This document shows, piece after piece, positions 13,949 to 19,180 of a stretch of DNA of 19,180 nt. The stretch is from NCBI GenBank assembly GCA_050743265.1, contig JBOGEN010000223.1, positions 1 through 19,180 on the forward strand. Reading direction: 5' to 3'. Source of the stretch: JBOGEN01 sp050743265. GTDB taxonomy: Bacteria > Actinomycetota > Actinomycetes > JBOGEN01. Made by a program: the position numbers and the translations under genes. The notes under the pieces are model-generated. The model searched no databases and was not told where the DNA came from. It was given only the letters and a program-made list of their open reading frames with translations. How positions within the stretch are numbered: the first letter of the stretch is position 1; every line of letters starts with the position of its first letter.

Positions 13949-14758
13949 GTGAGCCCGCCCGTCCACGTCGAGGACCCGGCCGACCCACGGCTCGGGGACT
14001 ACACCGACCTCACCGACGTCGCCCTCCGCAGGGTCCGCGAGCCCGATCTGGGGCTCTTCCTCGCCGAGGGGGAGAAGGTGCTCAGACGGGCCTTCGACGC
14101 GGGGTTCCAGCCCCGGTCCTTCCTCCTCGACCCGCGTCGCGTGGACCCGCTCAGCGACGTCCTGGCTACGACCGCGGCGCCGGTGTACGTGGCCGGGCAG
14201 GAGGTCCTCGCGGCCGTGACCGGCTATCGGGTCCATCGCGGTGTCCTCGCGTCCATGAGGCGGCGGCCGGTCCCGTCCGTCCGCGAGGTGCTGGCCCGCA
14301 GCCGCCGGGTCGTGGTCTGCGAGGACGTCGTCGACCACACCAACGTCGGAGCGGTCTTCCGCAGCGCCGCGGCGCTGGGCATGGACGGGGCACTGCTCAG
14401 CCCGCGGTGTGCGGACCCGCTGTACCGGCGCGCCGTCCGAGTCTCGATGGGGGCGGTGCTCACGCTGCCGTACGCCCGGATGGGCTCCTGGCGGGACGGG
14501 ATCGCCGAGGTGCGTGCCGCCGGGTTCCGCGTCCTGGCGCTCACGCCGTCCGCGCAGGCCACCCCGCTGGACCAGGTGCCCCGGGAGGCCAGGGAGAGGG
14601 CGGCGCTGCTGCTCGGCACCGAGGGGGACGGGCTGTCCCGCCGCTGGCTCGCCGACGCAGACCTGGCGGTGCGCATCCCGATGGCCGACGGGGTGGACTC
14701 GCTCAACGTGGCCGCCGCGGCTGCGGTCGCCTGCTACGCACTGACCCGGGACGGCTGA
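13949..14758 (+). CDS. SpoU/TrmH-family RNA 2'-O-methyltransferase
   Basis: SAM-dependent SPOUT-class RNA methyltransferase of 269 aa. The N-terminal part (about 10-105) is a substrate-binding domain (LTDVALRR ... FLAEGEKVLRRAFDAG), and the C-terminal part is the knotted catalytic domain with motif 1 NVGAVFRSAAALG (N132, R138), motif 2 LLGTEGDGLS (221-230) and motif 3 IPMADGVDSLNVAAA (243-257). The GTG start follows GGGGGAGG by 8 nt; longer in-frame extensions lie in the divergent promoter region. Family members methylate ribose in 23S rRNA or tRNA; the target cannot be read from sequence. It is divergent from the TMEM175-like gene with an 87-bp gap. Confidence 0.93.
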   Translation: MSPPVHVEDPADPRLGDYTDLTDVALRRVREPDLGLFLAEGEKVLRRAFDAGFQPRSFLLDPRRVDPLSDVLATTAAPVYVAGQEVLAAVTGYRVHRGVLASMRRRPVPSVREVLARSRRVVVCEDVVDHTNVGAVFRSAAALGMDGALLSPRCADPLYRRAVRVSMGAVLTLPYARMGSWRDGIAEVRAAGFRVLALTPSAQATPLDQVPREARERAALLLGTEGDGLSRRWLADADLAVRIPMADGVDSLNVAAAAAVACYALTRDG

Positions 14759-14799
14759 GGTCGCCGCGGGTCGGTCGGATGGACCGTCGGTCTCCGCCC

Positions 14800-14818
14800 C
14801 CCAGCGCTTCCGGCTGGG
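14800..14818 (+). terminator. Candidate terminator after the SpoU methyltransferase gene
   Basis: CCCAGC and GCTGGG form a 6-bp stem with a 7-nt loop about 40 nt after the stop. No T-tract follows. The rest of the 266-bp gap up to the TerD-like gene shows no further gene; TACCAT near 14943 is a possible -10. Confidence 0.3.
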
Positions 14819-15024
14819 ATGGATAACAGGCCCAGACAGGCACAAACCAAGGAACAGGCGCCGGGCCGTCGTACCCAGGCGATCAGAAGGATCTCCCGAG
14901 CCGCGGTCCCACCGGCTGCAGGGTGTGCCTGGCCCCAGGCGCTACCATCTGCGGCCGATACCGGCACGCGCGAGACGGGGGCACCAGGGCCGGCGCTCCC
15001 ACGTACCGCAGGCTTGGAGAGCTC

Positions 15025-15603
15025 GTGGGAGTCAGCCTCAGCAAGAGCGACACCGCCCCGACGGCAGCGCAGTCGCCCGGCCTCAGCTCCGTCGTGGTCG
15101 GGCTCGGCTGGGACGCACGGACGAGCGCCGGCCGGGACTTCGACCTCGACGCGTCGGCCCTGCTCCTCGGCGCGGATGGACGCGTCCTCTCGGACGCGCA
15201 CTTCGTCTTCTTCAACAACCCCTCCAGCCCCCATGGCGCCGTCGTGCACGCCGGCGACAACGTCTCGGGCGCGGGGGAGGGGGACGACGAGCAGATCACC
15301 CTCGACCTGGCCGCGCTCCCCGTCGAGGTCGCCCGTGTCGCCCTCGTGGTGTCGATCTACGACGCGGAGTCTCGCGCGCAGACCTTCGGCCTCGTCCCGA
15401 ACGCGATCGTCCGTGTCGTCGACGCGACCGACGGCACCGAGATCGCCCGGTACGACCTCAGCGCGGACGTGCCCCGCGAGACCGTCCTGGTCCTCGGCGA
15501 GCTGTACCGGCGCGGGCCGGCGTGGCGCTTCCACGCGCTCGGGCACGTTCACCCGGGTGGCCTGCACGGGCTCGCGGCCGACCTTGGGGTGACCCTGCTC
15601 TGA
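15025..15603 (+). CDS. TerD family protein
   Basis: A 192-aa cytoplasmic protein of the TerD/CABP family, linked to tellurite resistance and broader stress responses. The conserved features are the start GVSLSKSD, the calcium-binding stretch VGLGWDARTSAGRDFDLDASALLL (25-48), FFNNPSSPHGAVVHAGDNVSGAGEGDDEQITLDL (63-95), and SIYDAESRAQTFGLVPNA. The acidic D-x-D residues needed for Ca2+ are present. GTG 15025 is chosen because it gives the standard TerD N-terminus and has GGAGAG just upstream; open sequence further 5' lacks similarity. No other ter gene is nearby, so a full tellurite operon is not supported; isolated TerD paralogues are common in actinobacteria. Confidence 0.94.
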   Translation: MGVSLSKSDTAPTAAQSPGLSSVVVGLGWDARTSAGRDFDLDASALLLGADGRVLSDAHFVFFNNPSSPHGAVVHAGDNVSGAGEGDDEQITLDLAALPVEVARVALVVSIYDAESRAQTFGLVPNAIVRVVDATDGTEIARYDLSADVPRETVLVLGELYRRGPAWRFHALGHVHPGGLHGLAADLGVTLL

Positions 15604-15616
15604 CCGGAGCGCAGCG

Positions 15617-15658
15617 CCGGGGGACGTCGGCCCCGGGTGGCGTCAGGCAGCGCTGACG
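15617..15658. terminator. Two tandem hairpins between convergent terD-like and Ldt genes
   Basis: The 74-bp gap holds CCGGGG/CCCCGG (15617-15622 with 15631-15636) and then CGTCAG/CTGACG (15641-15646 with 15653-15658, loop GCAGCG). Two adjacent perfect 6-bp stems between convergent genes fit a bidirectional terminator, although neither has a T-run. Confidence 0.4.
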
Positions 15659-15677
15659 GGGGGTCTGGCAGGGCAGG

Positions 15678-16847
15678 TCAGGACAGGGCGGAGCCGCCGA
15701 CCCAGCTCGCCCAGGAGAGGTTCCACCCGCCGCCCCAGCCGTTGTAGGACTCCATCGGCTTTCCGGTGCCGCGGGTCTCGACGGGGTCTCCGGCAACGCT
15801 GTGCGAGAACAGCCAGGCCGCCTGGGACAGGTCGAGGTTCGTGCACCCGTGGGAGACGTTGGCCTGGCCGACCAGCGGGTTCCAGGGGGCGCCGTGAAGG
15901 AACTCCCCGGTGTTCGTGATCCGCATCGAGTACGGCACGTTGAGGTCGTACGACTCGCCCCCACCGATGTTCACGGTGGTCGAGCGCATCCGGCGCCACC
16001 GCTCGTGGGTCATGATCACCTTGATGCCGGACCGCGACGTGTAGCCAGGCTTGCCCATCGACACGCCCATCCGGCGGATGACCTGCCCGTCTTTGATGAC
16101 CCGCAGGCTGTGGGTGGCGTTGCGGATCTTCAGCACCTGCTCGCGGCCGACCCGGAACTCCGTGGTCGTGTCCTCGTCGCCCCAGGTGCGCTTGTCCGTC
16201 CGGACGTCGGCGAGGTCAGCCTGCACGGTGACCTGGGTGTTCGCCGGCCAGTAGTCCTTCGGCCGGTACTGCACCTGGGTATCGCTCAGCCATGACCACG
16301 ACGCCGGGCCGACCGGACGGCTGGTGCTCACTGAGAGTGCCCGCTCGGCGGCCTTCTTGTTCCGCACCGACTGCGAGAAGTCGACGATGATCGGCATGCC
16401 CACCCCGACCGTCGAACCGGAGGACGGGGTGACGTACGCGTCGATGGTGCGCTTTGCCTTGCGGGTCTTGACCGTGCGCGTGACCGTGCGCTCTCCGGCC
16501 GCGTCCTGTACCTCGGCCGTGACCGTGAACGAGTTCTTGGGAGGCAGCGGCTTCTCCGGGTCGAGCGCGCGCCCCGTGCTGTCCGCGACCTGGGCCTTGA
16601 CCAGCCGGCCGCGGTAGACCCCCACGCCGAGCCGCGTCCCCGGGGCCACCTGGTCGCCCGCGGCGAGCGTCCGGCGCCCGTCCGAGAGCACCAGCGCGGC
16701 CGTGGGGTCGGCCGCGGACTGGCGTGTCCCCGCGTCCTTGGCCGACTGCGTCGCCGAGCTCGACGAAGAGCAGGCCGCCAGGACGGCAGCGGCCAGGACC
16801 AGCGCAACGAACTCGTGGACCCTGCGAGTGGGGGTACGGCACGTCAC
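15678..16847 (-). CDS. L,D-transpeptidase lipoprotein with Ig-like domains
   Basis: Cell-wall enzyme of 389 aa that forms 3-3 cross-links in peptidoglycan, acting outside the membrane. The N-terminus is a lipoprotein signal: basic start, hydrophobic core FVALVLAAAVLAAC, lipobox L-A-A-C with C26, then a Ser-rich linker. Two Ig-like domains (about 50-230) precede the YkuD catalytic domain (about 235-365), with H318 in FLHGAPWN and the catalytic motif SHGCTNL (C335). The tail is rich in Trp and Gly. The architecture matches mycobacterial LdtMt2-type enzymes. GTG 16847 is preceded by GGAGGAGG 8 nt away; the open frame continues to 17042 but would include the leader RNA. A candidate c-di-AMP riboswitch lies directly upstream. 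Confidence 0.95.
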   Translation of the reverse strand: MTCRTPTRRVHEFVALVLAAAVLAACSSSSSATQSAKDAGTRQSAADPTAALVLSDGRRTLAAGDQVAPGTRLGVGVYRGRLVKAQVADSTGRALDPEKPLPPKNSFTVTAEVQDAAGERTVTRTVKTRKAKRTIDAYVTPSSGSTVGVGMPIIVDFSQSVRNKKAAERALSVSTSRPVGPASWSWLSDTQVQYRPKDYWPANTQVTVQADLADVRTDKRTWGDEDTTTEFRVGREQVLKIRNATHSLRVIKDGQVIRRMGVSMGKPGYTSRSGIKVIMTHERWRRMRSTTVNIGGGESYDLNVPYSMRITNTGEFLHGAPWNPLVGQANVSHGCTNLDLSQAAWLFSHSVAGDPVETRGTGKPMESYNGWGGGWNLSWASWVGGSALS

Positions 16848-16901
16848 GCGGGACACCTCCTCCGGGGTGGGCGGGGGAGCCGCCAGCGGTCGCGCAAGCC
16901 T

Positions 16902-17028
16902 CTCGCCTGCGCGGTCGCGAGCCGTGAACCCTCGGCCCATCTTTCCGACCCGACCAGCACCGAGCCGGTTCCCCCGATACGAGTGATGATGCGGCAGAAC
17001 AGCGCCTCTGCGTAAGCGAATTGGCGAG
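16902..17028 (-). ncRNA. Candidate ydaO-type c-di-AMP riboswitch upstream of Ldt gene
   Basis: The minus-strand leader resembles the ydaO-yuaA class. The 5' CTCGCC (17023-17028) pairs with 3' GGCGAG (16902-16907), giving a closing P1 helix, and is followed by AATTC, as P1 is followed by a GAAUC/UAAUC-like stretch in known members. The block CGGGGGAACC matches the conserved GGGGGA-CC box. The 3' side, CGGCTCGCGACCGCGCAGGCG, aligns with the class signature CAGCU-AACCUCGUAAGCG. The canonical GGGGUGAAUC box is not clear, so this may be a divergent member. Between aptamer and start, GGCTCCCCCG could pair with the SD CGGAGGAGG, offering translational control. Known actinobacterial ydaO RNAs precede cell-wall hydrolase and related genes, which suits this context. 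Confidence 0.5.
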
Positions 17029-17175
17029 GTTGTGGCGCCCATTGCACACGCAGTGTGACGAACTACGCACTCAGGCGAGCACGTGGGGTCTCACGCGGGG
17101 TCCTCCGCGGCCAGGTGCTCACAACAACGGGCCCCTGCACGCCGTGGTTCGCGCGCGAGGAGCCCAGTCGAGGAG
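17029..17175. other. Gene-free stretch between Ldt leader and tRNA-Leu
   Basis: No coding frame with recognisable content is seen. The stretch should hold the Ldt promoter (weak TGCAAT -10 candidate on the minus strand at 17041-17046) and the region downstream of the tRNA. A short dyad CACAC-GCA-GTGTG lies at 17045-17057 and could be an operator. Confidence 0.4.
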
Positions 17176-17260
17176 TGTCCGAGGGGGGACTCGAACCCCC
17201 ATGCCCTTACCGGGCACTAGCACCTCAAGCTAGCGCGTCTACCTATTCCGCCACCCGGAC
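17176..17260 (-). tRNA. tRNA-Leu (anticodon GAG)
   Basis: The minus strand folds as an 85-nt class II tRNA. The acceptor stem GTCCGGG pairs with CTCGGAC (one G-U), with discriminator A73 from T17176; CCA is not encoded. The anticodon arm is CTAGC-TTGAGGT-GCTAG, placing GAG at 34-36, which reads CUC and CUU leucine codons. The long variable arm TGCCC..GGGCA and the T arm GGGGG-TTCGAGT-CCCCC are intact. It is a single tRNA gene with no neighbour tRNAs and no sign of an integrated element. Confidence 0.97.
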
Positions 17261-17298
17261 GTGCACATGCGGCCCCAGGGGGGCGACGTGCGCGAGAA

Positions 17299-17328
17299 AC
17301 CATACCAACCGCCCTCGCAGGATGTCGC
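17299..17328 (-). promoter_or_regulatory. Putative promoter of tRNA-Leu
   Basis: On the minus strand, GCGACA (17323-17328) and TATGGT (17299-17304) are 18 bp apart, resembling -35 and -10 elements. The -10 lies about 39 nt before the tRNA 5' end, leaving a roughly 32-nt leader for RNase P to remove. Confidence 0.4.
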
Positions 17329-17468
17329 CCGCGGCAAGTGGCCGTTGCACCGCCCGGCGTGGGGCGAAGACCGGGCCGGTGGGACGCCGTCCTGGGCAGG
17401 GCAGGATGGGTCGGACAAGCCGTCGGCGGAACGTCGCGCGCCGCCGCCATCTCGCGAGGAGGACGGAC

Positions 17469-18872
17469 GTGACCGAGCCCGCCCGCGCCGTGCCCGACCC
17501 GGCGAACCCGGCGAACCTTGCGAACCCGGCGAACGCTGCTAAGTCGCCCAAGCCGGCGCACCCGGCGACGTCGGCTCGCCCGGTCCCGACGGCCGAGGAC
17601 GAGGTGGTCGACCTGTGTCGTGACCTGATCCGCTTCGACACGTCCAACCCGACCCACCCGGAGCGTCCGGCCGCCGAGTACGTCGCGGAGAAGCTCGCGG
17701 AGGTCGGCCTCGAGCCCACGCTCCTCGAGCCCACCCCGGGGCGTACGAGCGTGCTCGCCCGATGGCCGGGTGCGGACCCGTCCCGCGACGCACTGCTCGT
17801 GCACGGGCACCTCGACGTCGTCCCGGCACACGCCCCGGACTGGCAGGTCCACCCGTTCTCGGGGGAGGTGCGCGACGGCTGCCTGTGGGGACGCGGTGCG
17901 GTCGACATGAAGGACATGGACGCGATGACGCTCGCTGTCGTCCGGCAGTGGGCCCGGGAGGGGCGGCGGCCTCCACGGGACGTCGTCCTCGCGTTCGTGG
18001 CCGACGAGGAGGCGGGCGGCCTCGAGGGGGCACAGTGGCTCGTCCGGGAGCGGCCCGACGTGTTCGAGGGCTGCACGGAGGGCATCGGCGAGGTCGGCGG
18101 CTTCAGCTGGACCGTGCACGAGGACCTGCGCCTCTACCTCGTCGAGACCGCGGAGAAGGGCCTGGGCTGGATGCGGCTCACCGCGACCGGGCGAGCCGGG
18201 CACGGCTCGATGGTGAGCGAGGACAACGCCGTGACCGCGCTCGCGGAGGCGGTGGGGCGGATCGGACGCCACCGCTTCCCCGTCCGGCTCACCCCGACGG
18301 TGCAGCGGCTGCTCGAGGAGGTCTGCGAGGTTGCCGGCCTGCCGTTCGACCCCTCCGATCCCGAAGCGGGGCTGGACGCCCTGGGCCCGCTCGCGCGGCT
18401 CATCGGGGCGACGCTGCGCAACACCGCCAACCCCACGATGCTCGACGCCGGGTACAAGGCGAACGTCATCCCGCAGGAGGCGACCGCGCACGTGGACGGC
18501 CGCTTCCTTCCCGGGTACGAGGACGAGTTCGTCGCCGACATCGACCGGCTGCTCGGTCCGGACGTCCGGCGCGAGTGGGTGCTCCACGACGCCGCACTGG
18601 AGACCCCGTTCGAGGGCGACATCGTCGGCGCGATGGGGCACGCGCTGCGCGCGGAGGACCCGGGCGCACGGATGGTCCCCTACTGCCTGTCCGGCGGGAC
18701 GGACGCGAAGGCGTTCGCGCGGCTCGGCATCCGCTGCTACGGGTTCGCGCCCCTGCGGCTGCCCCCGGACCTCGACTTCTCCGGCATGTTCCACGGCATC
18801 GACGAGCGCGTCCCCCTCGACGGGCTCAGGTTCGGCACCCGGGTGCTCGACCGGTTCCTCGCCGCCTGCTGA
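17469..18872 (+). CDS. M20 family metallopeptidase (dipeptidase/deacylase-like)
   Basis: Di-zinc hydrolase of 467 aa, M20/ArgE-DapE-ACY1 family. Metal ligands and catalytic residues are recognisable: H114 and D116 (HGHLDVVP), bridging D146 (GRGAVDMKD), catalytic E180 with ligand E181 (ADEEAGG), E208 (IGEVGG), and H442 (GMFHGIDERVP). The lid or dimerisation domain is about 225-340, entered by LTATGRAGHGS. Members cleave dipeptides or N-acyl amino acids; the substrate is unknown here. The first 45 residues are a variable Pro/Ala/Asn-rich extension partly made of a 9-nt tandem repeat. GTG 17469 follows GAGGAGGACG. An in-frame extension to 17055 passes through the antisense tRNA and is rejected. 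No signal peptide, so cytoplasmic. Confidence 0.93.
   Translation: MTEPARAVPDPANPANLANPANAAKSPKPAHPATSARPVPTAEDEVVDLCRDLIRFDTSNPTHPERPAAEYVAEKLAEVGLEPTLLEPTPGRTSVLARWPGADPSRDALLVHGHLDVVPAHAPDWQVHPFSGEVRDGCLWGRGAVDMKDMDAMTLAVVRQWAREGRRPPRDVVLAFVADEEAGGLEGAQWLVRERPDVFEGCTEGIGEVGGFSWTVHEDLRLYLVETAEKGLGWMRLTATGRAGHGSMVSEDNAVTALAEAVGRIGRHRFPVRLTPTVQRLLEEVCEVAGLPFDPSDPEAGLDALGPLARLIGATLRNTANPTMLDAGYKANVIPQEATAHVDGRFLPGYEDEFVADIDRLLGPDVRREWVLHDAALETPFEGDIVGAMGHALRAEDPGARMVPYCLSGGTDAKAFARLGIRCYGFAPLRLPPDLDFSGMFHGIDERVPLDGLRFGTRVLDRFLAAC
17500..17535 (+). repeat. Four 9-bp tandem units in the M20 peptidase gene
   Basis: CGGCGAACC, CGGCGAACC, TTGCGAACC and CGGCGAACG are consecutive and in frame, encoding PANPANLANPANA. 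The unit keeps the frame, so copy-number change would only alter the length of the N-terminal linker. Confidence 0.8.
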
Positions 18873-18932
18873 CACCGCGCAGGCGCACGCACGCGCTCGG
18901 TGACCTCGGACGTCCCCGCTCGTTACACGCTC

Positions 18933-18952
18933 GGACGGCCGGGGGGCCGTCC
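18933..18952 (+). promoter_or_regulatory. Hairpin upstream of the secreted-protein gene
   Basis: GGACGGCC and GGCCGTCC pair perfectly (8 bp) around a GGGG loop. It begins 60 nt after the M20 stop and ends 19 nt before the next ATG, just ahead of its SD. It may be the M20 terminator or a leader element of the next gene; no T-run is seen. Confidence 0.4.
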
Positions 18953-18971
18953 CTGGGGGAGGGGGATATCG

Positions 18972-19180
18972 ATGCGACACGTGCTCGTGCGCGGCCTCGT
19001 GGTCACGGCGCTCGGCGGGGCGCTGCTCGTCGGTCAGGTCGGCCCGGCTGCCGCAGCGGGGTTGCTCCCGGAACCGGCCTCCGACGGCCCCGGTGGCGCG
19101 CTCGTCGACTCCGTCGGGGCGCAGGCGTCCCGGGGCCTCGACGGGGCCGTCGGCTCGGCGGCGGACGGCCTGTCCGAGCC
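18972..19180 (+). CDS. Secreted protein, 3'-truncated by window
   Basis: The ATG at 18972 follows GGGGGAGGGGG and opens a frame that runs to the window end (69 complete codons). It starts MRHVLVRGLVVTALGGALLVGQVG and has a clear Sec signal peptide with a likely cut after PAAAA-G near residue 30. The mature part seen so far is rich in Ala, Gly, Asp and Ser (LLPEPASDGPGGALVDSVGAQASRGLDGAVGSAADGLSE) and shows no recognised domain. The tendency to short AxxGLD/VGSAADGL-like units suggests a helical or repetitive region. The protein is exported; its identity cannot be given from this fragment. Confidence 0.7.
   Translation, partial: MRHVLVRGLVVTALGGALLVGQVGPAAAAGLLPEPASDGPGGALVDSVGAQASRGLDGAVGSAADGLSE

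Noticed and set aside
15025..15603. Tellurite-resistance operon
   Set aside because: Only a single TerD-like gene is present; no TerB, TerC or TerZ genes are nearby.
17176..17260. tRNA gene as integration site of a mobile element
   Set aside because: No integrase, direct repeat of the tRNA 3' end, or compositional shift is seen on either side.
17380..17407. TGGGAC and CAGGAT as a promoter of the M20 gene
   Set aside because: The spacing (16 bp) is acceptable but both hexamers are weak and such matches are expected by chance; not listed as a feature.
17055..17468. N-terminal extension of the M20 peptidase frame
   Set aside because: It crosses the tRNA-Leu gene and has no SD or similarity; the GTG at 17469 has a strong SD.

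Overview
The window is very GC-rich chromosomal DNA with many GTG starts, Shine-Dalgarno (SD) motifs of the GGAGG type, and gene families typical of Actinomycetes: a MabA/InhA-like FabG-FabI pair, DUF3099, a mycobacterial-type dodecin, a GH15 trehalase-like enzyme and a tRNA gene without encoded CCA. A Micrococcales (Cellulomonadaceae-like) origin is my best guess but cannot be proven from sequence alone. I see no insertion sequence, prophage, CRISPR array or other sign of a mobile island. It reads as core chromosome.

Layout. 1-809: 3' part of an LD-carboxypeptidase (+). 841-3461 (-): SURF1 followed by a tightly coupled GH15 glycosidase. 3618-4604 (+): moaA. 4728-5466 (-): a small Cys-rich protein and a DUF3099 membrane protein. 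5608-7458 (+): dodecin, fabG and an InhA-type fabI. 7484-9517 (-): serB and an uncharacterised protein. 9678-11979 (+): a stand-alone ABC ATPase, then NfeD and an SPFH/band-7 protein. 11955-13079 (-): a secreted lytic transglycosylase. About 12973-13861 (-): a frameshifted TMEM175-like channel gene. 13949-14758 (+): SpoU-family RNA methyltransferase. 15025-15603 (+): TerD-like protein. 15678-16847 (-): L,D-transpeptidase lipoprotein behind a candidate c-di-AMP (ydaO-type) riboswitch. 17176-17260 (-): tRNA-Leu(GAG). 17469-18872 (+): M20 metallopeptidase. 18972-19180 (+): start of a secreted protein cut by the window end.

Themes. Three genes act on peptidoglycan (LD-carboxypeptidase, lytic transglycosylase, L,D-transpeptidase). 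FabG and FabI carry out the two reductions of fatty-acid elongation. NfeD and SPFH are a known membrane-microdomain pair. SURF1 implies an aa3-type cytochrome oxidase elsewhere, and MoaA implies molybdenum-cofactor synthesis. The signals most worth a second look are regulatory or structural: the candidate riboswitch, GC-rich hairpins placed about 20 nt before three start codons, apparently leaderless GTG starts, and the single-base frameshift in the TMEM175-like gene. I did not find a convincing new multi-gene system.
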